Shown: positions 42,985-54,699 of the stretch, piece by piece
Numbering within the stretch: position 1 is the first letter of the stretch
Layout: each line of letters starts with the position of its first letter
The notes under the pieces: model-generated
What the model was told of the DNA's origin: nothing
The model's database searches: none
Seen by the model: the letters and a program-made list of their open reading frames with translations, nothing else
Made by a program: the position numbers and the translations under genes
Source: Salvator merianae
Taxonomy: Eukaryota > Chordata > Lepidosauria > Squamata > Teiidae
Assembly (NCBI GenBank): GCA_003586115.2
Contig: QVOM02000034.1
Location: forward strand, 15,867,820 to 15,931,819
Reading direction: 5' to 3'
Length of the DNA stretch: 64,000 nucleotides

Positions 42985-44383
42985 TTCTGCAGTGCTGGCC
43001 CTGTGGAATACCATCCCCATCTCAGTCCTACCCCTAAACATATGCTGTGACCTGTGTAATGCACGGTTGGCCTTGCCATAGCGGAAGTGGCTGGCTTTGC
43101 TAAGGATGGACAGTTGCGGAGTACAGCTATGGCCTTCCAGTTGCCAGTCCCCTCAACAACACCTCCATGCCTCTCCCAAGCTGTTCCTGAGACCTGTGGG
43201 ACTCCAGTGCGACTAAGGATCTAGCATAAAGTGCTGCCATGTGAGAGACTCATGTCTGCTCTACAATGGATGATTGTATAGTTAAAAGTATCGTTCATCT
43301 GTAGAATACTTCAGCATTTCCTCCTGCTTTGTGAAATTTGAGACGGATGAAAGGCAAAAAGGCTTAACATTTATTTGTTGTAGCATAGATATTTAAGTAT
43401 TCACAACAAAATCACGTCTGTTTAAGCTACATATTCGTGTTTTGGATGATACTATTAAAATTTCCATTCTGCTATTGCTATTTGCCACTGCAGCCAACTG
43501 GGAAATTCCACAGGGGGTGAGGGCAACTTCTTTTCTCATTCTTCTCCTCCTTTCAGTTTCTGTTTCAGTTTTCCAATAGCCTACACACTGCTCTTCACTC
43601 TTAGAAGAAAGTATTGAAAGGCTTTAGATTATAGTTTTAAGGAAACAGGGATTTAACATTTGGTAAATCACATACATATGATGTCCGTGTTGAACTACAT
43701 AAGCATTAGACCAGCATCATCTATCAATCTTGCTGTCGGGCGTCATTTATGAAAGTCTACTGAGTATTGTTTACATCTCGCCATAGAACAAGCAGCAAGT
43801 CCTCAGGAATATTGAAGAGCCCACTAAATGTAGCATCTCTTTTGTTTCAATAGATTTAGACAGTTTGGAATATTACACTTCTGTTGCAGTAAAATGCATT
43901 TCCAAGGAATGCTCTCTTGCTTTTTTAAGGTTCTGTTCCTCCCCCTCTCAGACATGGAAATGACAAAAAAGCACTGCTTCTTGGCATTAGAAGCTCTTAC
44001 AACATTACTTAAGCTTTTTCCTGAGTCTATCTTTTTTGTGATATATATTACAGCTATTAGCCATTATTTTATATTAATATACATTAATTACTACATACGT
44101 TGTTTTTTATCATTGTTATTACTATTACTGGCTCCATGCCAGGAATCCATTGCATTATGCAGATCATATTAGCAGTACAGGAAGTAATCATATTTTCCCC
44201 TAATAATTAGCTTTCCATGGTGGACAATGACTTTTAAAACACAGTTTCATATAATGTAGTTTCATGCTATACAATGGAAGGCTCATTTTAGCCTTTGTGC
44301 AAAAGCAAAACTGCATTATATAAACCTGCATTGTACAAGGGATTATATTTATTATTGTCTATATTATAATTATCAGCCGCATC
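42985..44383. other. Unassigned sequence
   Basis: No gene, RNA or repeat family recognised. The 92-codon hydrophobic frame at 43894-44172 is in AT-rich sequence and has no family motif. Confidence 0.3.
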
Positions 44384-44600
44384 TCCACTTCTGAGCGGAG
44401 GCACTGTGTACAGAGGAGACGTTGTAGAAAGCAGGATCCTCTGTGTAGGATCTGAAAGCTGCCTAGCAAAGGATGAACCTCTGCTGACAATCTCACCAGA
44501 AAAGAGGTGGTATGATCACTGTGAAGTGCCCACTGCTAAAAATGGAGAATTAGCTGCAGTAGGCACCTTCTGGGACTCACGTCAGTAGGTGGAAATGCAG
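44384..44600. mobile_element. Family 3 MITE, copy 2
   Basis: The left end GCCGCATCTCCACTTCTG and the reversed right end GGCTGCATTTCCACCTAC are inverted matches. The interior shares 'gaggcac', 'gtgcccactgctaaaaatgga' and 'ggcaccttctggga' blocks with 13031-13315 in mirrored arrangement. Confidence 0.6.
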
Positions 44601-44604
44601 CCCA

Positions 44605-44990
44605 AGTTATTATTTATTAGAACACATTACCAGCTGTAAGAAAAAAAGTCTTTTCTTTCTACAGTTTCATACATATTTTTACACCTTAGATCTGCTGTTT
44701 TTATTGTCATTTAAATCAGTCCCAGAAGAATGCTATTTTGTAGTCAAAAAAATATCAAAATATTTTCCATTACCTTAAGACGAAGGGTTGCACTATAAGT
44801 CAAACTCAGAATGCACCCATTGAAATCAGAAGATTTTAACTATTATTAAGATTATAATTAATAATCTTAATAATTATAATTCAGTTTCAAATGTTGCCTT
44901 TCATTCAATGACCACAGGAATTTACATACAAGTGATAGTAAGCTTCTAGGTTAACTGCAAAAATGTAAAAGTAAATAAATGAAAAACTGA
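44605..44990. other. AT-rich unassigned sequence
   Basis: No gene recognised. A local inverted repeat 'attataattaataatcttaataattataat' lies at 44851-44880. Confidence 0.35.
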
Positions 44991-44994
44991 GGCT

Positions 44995-45440
44995 GCATCC
45001 AGACAGAGGAAATATGGGTCATTTTGGCACCTCTGTAGTGGGCTTGCCACACGTATCTGTGGCAACCCCACCATAGCTATGCTAATGCCCCTAAAACATG
45101 TGATTTCCTATTTTAGAAAAACCTGACTATAATGGCAGGTTTTCCTGAAATAGCACATTCACTTACTTTTGCAGATGGAGCGACCATTGTAGTCCTGGCC
45201 ACTGTGCATGCACATGGGCCAAAAAAAGATGGCTGTGCATGCGTGGTGACGGAGTCACACAGTTTTCAGTATTTCATGCTGGTAAAATATCGGGAAGTGT
45301 GCACTCCCAAAAAGCACATAGATAGTGCACACACACACACACACCCCCGTCTAGTCAACAGGTGATATTTCTGTGGGGGCTTTTCCCCAGAATATTGCCT
45401 GTTGGTGCTATATTTGGCCATCGTCTAGAGCCAGCTTGAA
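44995..45440 (+). mobile_element. Family 2 MITE, copy 3
   Basis: It begins with 'gctgcatccagacagaggaaatatggg' and has 'gggcttgccacacgtatctgtggcaacc', the hairpin pair 'gaaaaacctg' and 'aggttttcctgaaatag', 'aaaaaagatggctgtgcatgc' and a final 'tatatttggccatcgtctagagcc'. The order matches copy 1. A (CA)n run at 45330-45347 lies within. Confidence 0.65.
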
Positions 45441-45575
45441 AAGGTACACGTTTAGTAAAGCAGTTCAGTTATAGCATAGTAACTGAACATTAGCTTATTC
45501 CCTACAAACTACTCTTGAGTAAACAAATATGTCTTCAATCACGCTCAAAACAGAGGGTGCAATACTAGAAATAGG

Positions 45576-45991
45576 GGGGCTGTTTGCACTTTGGCCTAGC
45601 AAGTGCCAAGGATGCTTGCTAGCCAAATGCTTCTGCAAGTTGTGGAGGGCAGAGTGGCTGGGAGTGGGCTAGTGGCATTTCCGATCACAACTAACTATGG
45701 AGAACAAATTTGTGTTCCACAACCTTAATGGGAACTCCCGGTAAGATGCGTCCACACTTACCTAGGCATGTGACGACCGGCCATTGCGATAAACCAATTG
45801 TGCCTGTGTGCGCCTGTGTGTTGCGTGGCCCTGTTGGTCTCCATGGCAGTGGCTGGACGCTTCCTGGCCACTGCCATGGTCAGGATCAGGTAGGGCTACC
45901 AGGCATTCACACAGCAAATGCCAGTAGCCTACTTCAGGTAAGTACTTAGGGCCACACAGTCTGTTTTGTTGTGGTAAGTGCGAAAAAGCCC
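45576..45991. mobile_element. Family 1b MITE with possible AGG duplication
   Basis: The left end GGGGCTGTTTGCACTTTGG and the reversed right end GGGCTTTTTCGCACTTACC match well. AGG lies on both sides (45573-45575, 45992-45994). The interior has 'atggcagtggctggacgcttcctggccactgccatgg', an internal hairpin at 45843-45881. The 88- and 79-codon frames are internal. Confidence 0.65.
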
Positions 45992-46231
45992 AGGGTGCCA
46001 TCACAGAAAAATCCCTAGTGTGCCTCAAATAGTTTATTTAATTGACCTGTTTATTCAGTAAGTTTGGGAAGGTGTGCTCATTCAAATATTTACAACTCAC
46101 ATAAGTTCAATAAACTCTAGTGATGTGCCTGTCAACACGTTATTCCCCTACTCCCCCAGTGTATTTTTAATTTTGCATTTGGCAGGGGATCTACTCAGTT
46201 TAGGCAGCCCCATTTAATTTTTACCATCTTA

Positions 46232-46975
46232 TATTTGGTCCCGTCCAAACAGGGGAAATGTGTCTGCACTTTATGGAGGTCTCAGTGATTGGAGCGTCTG
46301 CAGAGGTGTCCACAGCTTGACTGGGAGCAGCAGGCCGTGATACAGAGAGGCTGTAGCTGCACAGTCGTGTGGCATGTTCCTGGTTGTCTTGGCAATGGGC
46401 AGACATTTCCATGGCTGCTGTCATGGCAGGTGGGTTAGCATCCAAACTGCGAGTGCTGGAATCTCAGTTCCAGACTTTTCTAACCCTCACAGTGAGGAAG
46501 GCTGCCACACCGCTAGGCCTGTTCCAGCATAGAATGGTATAATTATACCATTCTACACTGGCAAGTGTAGACAGGCCTGGTATGTGTAGTGAAATTATGT
46601 CTGCGCTATGGTGGGATTGCCACACGTATCTGTTAAATCACACTATAACCTATTTTGGAAAATCTCAGCTCTGGTCATGGGTTTTCCTGAAATAGTTCTA
46701 TTTGTGGATGAAGCATCCGTCTTTGCTGTGGCCACCATGCACAGCAAGACCCATGTGGGGTCTGAAAAAGATGGCCGTGTATGCAGAATGGCGGCAATTG
46801 TGCACATCAGGGTATTTTGCACCATCAAAATACTCAGATGTGCATTCACTATACTGTGCACAGACAGCACCAGCCCCACTCTATCTGTTCAAAAGGTGAT
46901 TATTCTGGAGAATCTTTTCTCTGGAATATCGCCTATTAGCACAATATCTGGCTGGCTTCTGGAGCTGGCCTTAGT
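46232..46975 (+). mobile_element. Family 2 MITE split by a family 1b MITE
   Basis: Family 2 text starts near 'ggtcccgtccaaacaggggaaatg' (46239-46262), stops, and resumes near 46596 with 'tctgcgctatggtgggattgccacacgtatctg'. It runs to 'atatctggctggcttctggagc' at about 46940-46965. The later part has the usual 'ggaaaatctc...ggttttcctgaaatag' hairpin and 'aaaaagatggccgtgtatg'. The 138-codon plus-strand frame at 46608-47024 is internal. Confidence 0.55.
46258..46590. mobile_element. Family 1b MITE nested in family 2
   Basis: The left end 'gtgtctgcactttatgg' and the reversed right end CAGGCCTGTCTACACTTGCC are 1b-like. The interior has 'aatggtataattataccatt' (palindrome, 46533-46552) and 'gcagacatttccatggctgctgtcatgg'. 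Similar text 'atgtctgc[ag]ct..atgg' on both sides blurs the junction. Confidence 0.5.
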
Positions 46976-46979
46976 CAGT

Positions 46980-48265
46980 CCAATAGTTTTAACTCCATAC
47001 TGTGTAACTGGACTAGTTTCTTAAACTAGTGACCTCACGTCATTTGCCTGGCAAAGCTAGATACTGGACGTGAGCACTTCTATGCACAAAGCGCTGACCC
47101 TTCTCCTTTTCTCATGTTGCACTTGATGAAGAAGGCCATTTCCAAGGAAAAATCATATAAGAAAAATTCATTAGCGCTTAAAGTGCAACAAGGCATGAAA
47201 ATGCAATATCCATTGAGAAATAGGCAATTATTATCTTTAAATGCTTCCTTGTTGGTTTAACCCTGTTTTGCTTTCAAACTAATACAAATAAAACGTTGTT
47301 GCTTTGGAGATGTGCCATTCCTGGAGTCAAGTGTTGCACTAACCACTTCTTCTGCGTATTTAAAACAATTTCACATCAATTAATGGGAATGATATTGCAC
47401 TAAAAATAACCCAAAAGGAAAGGGGAAATTGGTAAAATTAGGCTGAGTATAGAATGTTTCATTTCCCTTACTATCATTGTGATGTAAAGTTTTCGTAGTT
47501 GTCATTTTCTTCATTCTACAATGATTCAGTGAACCAATTTCAGCCATGCTTCCTAACCTGGCCACTCTACTTTGTTAACAAGGCTCTCCCGTCCTTTTTA
47601 AAAAGGGACGTTTTTCTCCAAATTTTTCTAAAACCTTTGAAGAAAATCAGTGCCCAGAGGCGTTCATAAAAAGAACATCCCATAAAATCAAAGTCAGTGA
47701 GTCCATCTGTCCAGGTAGCCAGATTTTGGCAGGGCTTCAGTTAAAGCCCACAGGAAGACATGATGACAATGGTCACATAATGTGGTGTGTACATTCTACT
47801 ATGGGACTGGTAGGAATATACACTGTGGACATGCCCCAGCAATAAATTCTCTAATTAGCCTATTTTAAAGCAGACAAGTTTAACAAGAGAGTTGTAGAGT
47901 TCTACATAAGATCATAAGAACACAAGAAATGCCCCACTGGATGGGACTCGAGGCCGACACATAGTCTAGCTATTCCCACAATGGCCAATCAGTTGCACAG
48001 TGATCTTTGATCACGATTCTTAGTGGGAAGAAAACCACACAGAACATCTTGAGTCGCCTGAAAATGGTATGGTTCATTTAGGCTGCATCTGAATTACAGT
48101 AGCACAAGCACTTCAACAGGAGAAGCACTTGCTTGAAATCCTATTGACATTCTGTTGCACATTAGGAATGAGACAGAGCACCAGAAAACTTTTCTGTGTG
48201 GACAGAATGCTTTCAAGAAACTGTAGGGCAAGTTTCAGCACAGCAGTGCTTGGAACAAGTCCAGA
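46980..48265. other. Mostly unassigned, antisense CR1 scrap near 47910-48010
   Basis: 'gatcataagaacacaagaaatgccccactggatggga' near 47910-47945 matches the beginning of an antisense CR1. The rest has no recognised feature. Confidence 0.45.
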
Positions 48266-48269
48266 TGCC

Positions 48270-48455
48270 TTTTTGCATTTCTTGCCTAGTGAGCGTGCAG
48301 ATGCTCACTAGGCAAGTGTGTCCGCACCGAGCAGCAGCCAGTGCAATCAGGAGCAGACTCCAGCTGCTCCCAATCACGGCTAGCTGTGGAGCACAAAATT
48401 GTGCCCCACAATGTGACTGTAAAGAGCATTCGCGCCTAGGTTCACACTCTGGGAG
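48270..48455. repeat. Family 1b MITE fragment
   Basis: 'cttgcctagtgagcgtgcagatgctcactaggcaag' (48281-48316) is a strong hairpin. 'gctgctcccaatcacggctagctgtggagcacaa' matches the 1b interior at 41440-41480 and 50170-50230. Termini are not clear. Confidence 0.5.
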
Positions 48456-48459
48456 TGAG

Positions 48460-49829
48460 CTACCTTTCATAGCCCAGCAAAATATCATCAAGCTCCAGAG
48501 TGGGGCCAAGGTTGCTCCTGCCACTGCCTCCTATCTGCATGGAGGCAGCAGGAATGGGGACCAGCTCCTGCAGGAGACACTTTAAAATGGTATCAATGCT
48601 TGTGATAGTGGGCCTGCACAGTGTGGTCATCACATTCCAGGCCAATGTGTGCTCACCTGTGGGGCACATTGGCATGCAGCCCAGCAGTCCAGGCACACAT
48701 CTGACATGCACCATGCAGCCTTTGCCACTGAGTGTTCATTAAAACAAAAGCAGAAACAGAAACATCTTTCCTACCTTATATCCACAGCCTGCACTCTTAC
48801 ACCTAGTTTGGCAGAAGAACGTTTTTTTCTTATAGTAACAAAGCTTGGCTTTGAAGACAATCTGAATAAACTATAAATCCAAAACAACCCTGTAACTCAT
48901 TGTCAGGTAGCAATTAAGAATCACAAAGTGGTGTACTCAGAGGTATAGTGTGGGTTGGCATCCAGCAGATGAAACATGCCTGCAAAATTAAGTGAAGCCC
49001 TCTGGTCCAGAAATCAACTTGCTAAATCTCCTGGCAGTGTACTGTCCTTGCATCTCGTCCAAGATTCTGCATAAGAAGGAATAAAGTTTAAAGGGATTCA
49101 GATACTGAAAGGATAGCTTCAATTGCACGTTTTTGTTTAAAAAAAGGCAAACGCCAAACAAAATCAGAAAGAGCAGAAAGAAAATGAAGAAATTTCTGCC
49201 AGGAACCGAGCTTTGGCTTGGAAGTTGATGGTGTGTCAAAAGATGAGAGGGATGGAGACAATCTTTTTTGGCAAGCAAAATATGTTTTGGCTGCCATAGC
49301 TCTGTAACTAATGGATTAATAAAGTTGGAGAGAACCAAGAGGTCGATTAAACCATGCCTCCTCTGTTTGCCATCCACTGACCAGCTGCTCACAAATCAAT
49401 ATACATAATCTTGATTCTTCATTTGCCAAGGGCTGCACAGAGGCATGTAGCTGTGTTGCATTTCCTATTGCTCCTTAATCAACCTTCAAACAGACAAGGC
49501 CTCTTCTGTCACTACTTGTCCTTACATGAAACAATGTCTTCCTCTTTCTAGAAGAACCTGGCCATGCTGTGTGCTGACTTCCTGACTCCTGAGGTAATCA
49601 TAACACTGCGGTTGTTGTTGTTTCTATACTTATGAGATTTTCTTCTCCATTATAAATCTGTAACGTCACAAAGGAAGGATCTGCACAGGAAGGGGGGAAA
49701 GCTTTAAAACTGTAGTACCCCCTTCTTTTGCATTAAAAGATAGCACTATGGTTGTAATATAATTCAAAATGTGAGGGCTACAGTCCACACACCTCTACTC
49801 CCTGCTGCCAATTTCAAACACTAGTCTTT
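48460..49829. other. Unassigned sequence
   Basis: No gene recognised. The frame of 134 codons (minus, 48988-49392) is low in motif content and AT-driven. 48500-48720 may be further MITE material. Confidence 0.3.
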
Positions 49830-50315
49830 GGGCATTTCACGTTTTCTGCATTAGAACAGGATAATTGTCCTGTTCTAATGTAGAATTGCCCATGCAGCAC
49901 GGACACTGTCTGCACTGTGTGGCCCTAGTCTTAAATACGAGCAGGATACCAGCATTTGCGGTGCGAATGCTGGTGTCCTGGCTTGATCCTCACAATGATA
50001 ACAGCCAGGAAGCGTCTGGCCACTGCCATGGCAACCAGCAGTGCCACGCAGTGTGCAGGCGCATGCAGGCACGATTGTGTAATCAAGTAGGCACTGACTG
50101 TGGCACAACCATGCATTTGCAGTGTGAATTCACTTTACCAGGAGCTGACTATCAGCTCCTGGTAAAGCTGTGGAGCAAAAAATTTGTCCTCGACAGCTAG
50201 TCATGATCGGGAGCAGTGATATGCTGCTTCCGCTCATGAGGGCCTCTGCAGAGTGAGAAAGCACTTTGCTAGCAAGCCTCCTGGATGCTCGCTTGTGCAA
50301 AGTGCGAACAGGCCC
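49830..50315. mobile_element. Family 1b MITE with TTT target duplication
   Basis: The left end begins GGGCATTTCACG and includes 'ttctgcattagaacagg'. The reversed right end is GGGCCTGTTCGCACTTTGC. TTT flanks both ends (49827-49829, 50316-50318). The interior has 'attagaacaggataattgtcctgttctaat' (hairpin), 'aagcgtctggccactgccatgg' and 'caggagctgactatcagctcctgg'. The 111-codon frame at 49865-50200 is internal. Confidence 0.75.
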
Positions 50316-50589
50316 TTTGAACTGACAGTGAAGAGGGTGGTTTTAGAGCATAGAGCTCTAAACCTTTCTGCTGCTACAGTGCCAACATCTACTCCAGAGG
50401 AGGGTCCAGGCACTATATTGAACCCAGGGCTGTTGGGGGATACATCTGACAGTCCAAGACCTCTCTGAGAGGTTGTTTCATACAAACTGCAATTCCGCGT
50501 GTCCCTAATACTGGCATCTCTGTTTTCAATGCAATTTTTAAAATTATCTTTGACATGCAAATGGCCTCTTTTACAGCAGATATACAACT

Positions 50590-51067
50590 GTGTTGACTCT
50601 TTCACTGACTGTCTACCATTACCCCAAGGTCTCTTTCCTGATTAGTCATAGTCAGCTCTGATCCCATTAGCGTATATGAGTAGTTATGATTTTTAGCACC
50701 AATATGTGTCACTTGATGCTCATTCCCATTGAATAGCATCTGCCATTTTGATGCCCAGTGCCCCTATGTGCCAGTTGCCTTTGGAGCACTTCATAGTCCC
50801 TTTTTGTTTTTACTGTTCTGAACAATTTAGGGTTACCAGCAAACATGGCTAATCTACTGGTCATGCCTGACTCCAGGTCATTTATAAATATGTTGAAAAG
50901 GACCAGTTCTAGAACAGAACCTTGAGAGATCCCACTGGTTACATCTCTCCATTATGAGAAATGTCTATTTACTCCTACTCTCTGTTTTCTATTCCTTAGC
51001 CAGTTGCATATCCATAATAGAGTCTGTCTTTCTATGCCATAACTGTTAAGCTTACTAAGATATCTAT
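50590..51067 (-). mobile_element. CR1-type LINE RT-domain fragment, antisense
   Basis: On the minus strand the translation includes NWLRNRKQRVGVNRHFS, then VTSGISQGSVLELVLFNIF, then INDLESGM and a damaged catalytic box FAGNPKL where CR1 has FADDTKL. This order is the fingers-palm region of CR1 reverse transcriptase. A stop follows the first block. The fragment is broken at 51067 by a MITE and continues at 51545. Confidence 0.88.
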
Positions 51068-51544
51068 GGGCCTGTTCACACTTAGCGAGAGGAACATTCC
51101 TGTCCTCTCACTAGTCAAGTGTTTTCGCACTTGCAAATGGCAGCAGCAGCCCTGATTCTCACCGAGGCACACCTGATGCTCACCTGAAGCTGGGGAAGGC
51201 TGGAGCAGTAATTTGCTGTCCTGATTCTGATCTCCACGATCAGACGCAGATCGGGGAAGGTCCTTTCACACTGCTGCTTGGTTTAAAATGGCAGCGGGGA
51301 GGGGCCTGCTTCGGAAATAGCCCTCTCTCTTCGGATTCCTAGCTGTATGGTTCAGGTTTGTAGCTCTATGCTTTTGTAAGTAGTCTCTGTGATTTCGAAG
51401 GAGGTTCCTGCCTAGTGCATTCCCATTCGCACTGCTCCCTCTGCTGGTCAGCTTGCAGTCTTCTCAATTGCTGGCAAGTGTGAAGGGAAGCTAACGGACC
51501 TCATCTTCACTAGCCTGAAGCCTGCTAATTGTGCGAAAACACCC
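51068..51544. mobile_element. Family 1b-type MITE inserted in CR1
   Basis: The left end GGGCCTGTTCACACTTAGCG and the reversed right end GGGTGTTTTCGCACAATTAGC are inverted matches. The element interrupts the CR1 RT fragment cleanly. Flanks are TAT and ATT, consistent with AT plus one changed base. The interior differs from other 1b copies ('tctgatctccacgatcagacgcagatc'), so it may be a separate subtype. Confidence 0.75.
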
Positions 51545-51610
51545 ATTGATGAGGGACTTAATCAAAAACTTTTAAAAAATCTAAATACTATAGAATATTG
51601 CACAGAACCT
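51545..51610 (-). mobile_element. CR1-type LINE, antisense continuation
   Basis: 'gatgagggacttaatcaaaaacttttaaaaaatctaaatacta' matches the antisense CR1 text expected immediately after 51067 ('...gaggaactttgtcaaaagctttttgaaaatctaaatacac'). Confidence 0.75.
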
Positions 51611-51614
51611 TTCC

Positions 51615-52465
51615 TTAGAAAAGAAGAAGATTTACTTGCAGAAGAGAAAGCTGTTGGCCACCAGCTTGGATGGACAAATTCATTTTGGATAAGGCTACCC
51701 AAGTCTACTATCCTTGTTGGAGATGTGATTTACCTCCAGTACGATCGAGGCACTTTATACTGTAACCATGCTCTAATTGTGGGCTTTTACAAATGGTTGG
51801 GTAGTCACCGTGGCAACTTCTGTATAGTGTGCAGCAGCATATCCAATGGACTTTGTTCCTGACTGATCAGATCAGTTATGGGGAGAGGTATCTCAGAGCA
51901 TGCTAGTGGCTGTCTGCTTGATAGCTGCCCCATGCTGGCCCACTTTTGTAGAGAGGGAATAAAAGTTAACCTGCCTCTGAAGTTACAGGCCCAGAACATA
52001 TCTTTGTGACCCCGAGAACATTTCTTTGTGGCCCCAGAAGTGTGATATCTTCCAGAGTCTAGCAAAATGTTGCCAGATTCTAGAAAGGAGCTGTGCCACT
52101 TTTGTTTGCATGCTGGTGGCTGGATTGGGATCCATCTTGTGAATGCAAAGGAGACCAGTTTAAAGTGGTCTCCCAATGGAGCATCCCCAGGTGCAGCCAA
52201 TGCATTCCACGGGTGTACTGGCATCTAGAACCTGTGTTTTAGACACACATCTGGTACAGTCCAAAGGGACCACATAGATGTTCCCTGTAAGAACAGGTTT
52301 CCAGATGACCCATTAGTCTGATCTAGAAGGCATGTTTTTCATGCTCATATGTTCGTATATTTGCAACATACTTCATACGCAGCAAATAAACAAGGTGTAA
52401 CTCTGGTTAAAAAAACGAGATGAGGAGCCAAAAGTGAAACATTAGCAAAAATCCCTGATGGGACG
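51615..52465. other. Unassigned, possibly MITE-derived
   Basis: No gene recognised. The 139-codon minus-strand frame at 51805-52224 lies in GC-richer sequence resembling 1a interiors ('gtggccccagaag' near 52030) but no termini are found. Confidence 0.3.
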
Positions 52466-52469
52466 GGAA

Positions 52470-52772
52470 CCAATCATGTGTCTGTGTCTCTGCTGATCTC
52501 ATGGAGACACCTCTGGTATCTGAAGAAGACCCCGCTGCTGCCCCATCTCCATTTTCAGCCTCATGATGATCACGCTGCCCTTTCACCTGCCCTACCTTCC
52601 ACCAAGGTACCTCCTATGTCGAGTGCTTTTCCCCACACTGTACAGAGGATAATGCTGCAGAAAATGTTGTCTCCATGTTCCAAAATGGAGACCTGGAGGG
52701 TGCCATGGATTGGGGCATCTCCCCGTCTGCCTGGATTCGAGCCACCTCCCCAGGAAGTGGAGACATGGTTTG
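52470..52772. mobile_element. Family 3 MITE, copy 3
   Basis: The left 'catgtgtctgtgtctctgc' and right 'gaagtggagacatgg' are weakly inverted. The interior 'ccatctccattttcagcctcatg', 'ccaaggtacctcct' and 'gttgtctccatgttccaaaatggagacc' shares blocks with 13031-13315. The 127-codon frame at 52478-52861 is internal. Confidence 0.45.
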
Positions 52773-52774
52773 TG

Positions 52775-54380
52775 TTTCACTGTCGAGAAAGTATATCTAT
52801 TTTTAAGAACCAAGAAAAAAACAACCAACCAAAGTCCTTGTCTAGTCTTACGGGAAGATAGGGATCATATTTTCAACCGAAGAATGACAGGTGTCATTGG
52901 ACCACAGTTCCCAACAGCCTCAGGTGATACAGCCTGCTGTAGACTAGTCGATTCTCTAAGATTATGGATTTCTTCTCTTTGGTAAGTAGGAAATAAAGGA
53001 AGGAGGGAAGGAGGGATGAAGATTCAGCATTAACCAGTCTCTCTGTTTTCCCCCTGCGTCAGTCTGGATCTCTGTGACTCATCTCCACTTTTCTTGTGTC
53101 TTGGCTGATGGACAAAATTGAACAGGCAAGATACATCATAAAAGAAAGGCTCTGCCAAAACTTTGTAGCTGTTTACATTAAAGAGAGGTGGGCTGTCTTA
53201 GTACAAGGGAAGAAACAAAACACCCTTCCAGTAATCCAAGACTTAAAATGCAAGGTGGGGTTATTCCAGAAAAAAACCACACCAGATATGCGTACTTTAA
53301 TCCTTTGGCTGGATTATATCATTTCAGTTTTCAGGAAATAAACATTTGTCTTGTTAAGTGCTCTTCCATTGAAATTCTTGAACACTGTGCTCTGACCATA
53401 GCAATGGAGATGGCATATAGCACCATAATTTTGTATGGTGGCAACCACAGGACTAGAGTTGGTCCCTGGTCCAAAGGTCTCACATGCTAAAATCTGGCAT
53501 AGCAGAAACACAGAGAAGGAGGAGGAAGAAACTGCAATTATGGCAGGATCCAAACAGCTGTCAAAAAGGTCATCTCTCCTACTCAAGGGAACAAGGGGAT
53601 ATTCTGAATGTGGAATATCTCAAGAAAGCTTTCTCTTGAAAGAAAAGATAGTCCTTCCACCCCTCCTCTTTTAATCCTTACAAATACAAATAGAAAACAC
53701 CCACTCCTACCACACTGTGAATGGCATGAAAATGTGAGCATTTTAGCTGTTGAAGTGAAGGGCCTTTTGTAATTTCTGAGAAAGTATCTGCAGGCTCAAT
53801 CTGCCTCTATTTGTCCTGACAGTTTAACTGCTGAGACAAAACTCCGTGCCAGAATTTCAGCACACTCTTGCCGATCGGAAATGAGGAACAGAGAGTCTTC
53901 TGAAAATGTATTTCATTTGCACAATATTAATTACAATTATAACAAGGGCTGGGCAGAAATCGGTTGACTGTCATCCAGCAAGTTTTGGTGGGAAAGCAAG
54001 ATAGTTCCACTCTGATGTGCCAAAGCTCTGTGGAGATCCTTGGAGAAGCCAGAATTGATTTTTGGAGCCCATTTCAAATTTAAGCTTTACTACAGCATCA
54101 TCTAATACATTCTGGTGAGGTGAGGGATTTATACTTCCTTGTCTCCAGCTGCCGCACTTGAGGTCTTGAACATTTGAGCGATTCTACTGGGGCAAAGGAG
54201 AGATAGAACTTCTATTCTTCACCTCACCATACCTAGTGCCTCCAGGAGTCCTGGATTGGTTACATCCAGAAATTTCTCTGCTCCAATGAGCACCCACTGT
54301 TCCAGCCTGGATCCCTGCTAAGGTAGAGAATGCTAGCATTTCTAGCTACAATGAATCTGAAAAGGACTCATAAACTGAAC
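52775..54380. other. Unassigned sequence
   Basis: No gene or repeat family recognised. Frames of 91 and 100 codons have no motif. Confidence 0.3.
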
Positions 54381-54384
54381 AAAC

Positions 54385-54695
54385 TCTTAGAAGATGAGCC
54401 CTGCTGAATCAAGCTACTGCCCATTTAATCCAGCATCTCATCTCACACAGTGACCTACCAATTGCTTCTGGGCATTCTCAAGCAGAAGACAAACATTCAC
54501 CTGCTCTCAGCTGCCTGAAAATGGCCTTAAGAGGCATCCTGCTTGTCTCTCCACCCTGGAGACAGTACCTAGGCATCCATTCTAGTATCCATGAATTGTC
54601 CTCCATGAATTTTTCCAACCTCTTTTTAAAGCCTCCCACAGTGTTTACTGTCACCACCTCTTCTGGTAGTACTTCTTCAGACCAAGAAGTGAAGC
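54385..54695 (-). mobile_element. CR1-type LINE 3' UTR, antisense
   Basis: 'gagccctgctgaatcaagctactgccc', 'cacacagtgacctaccaattgcttctgggcattctcaagc' and 'gtcaccacctcttctggtag' match the antisense CR1 at 20778-21300. The 101-codon minus-strand frame crosses it. Confidence 0.8.
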
Positions 54696-54699
54696 TTAG

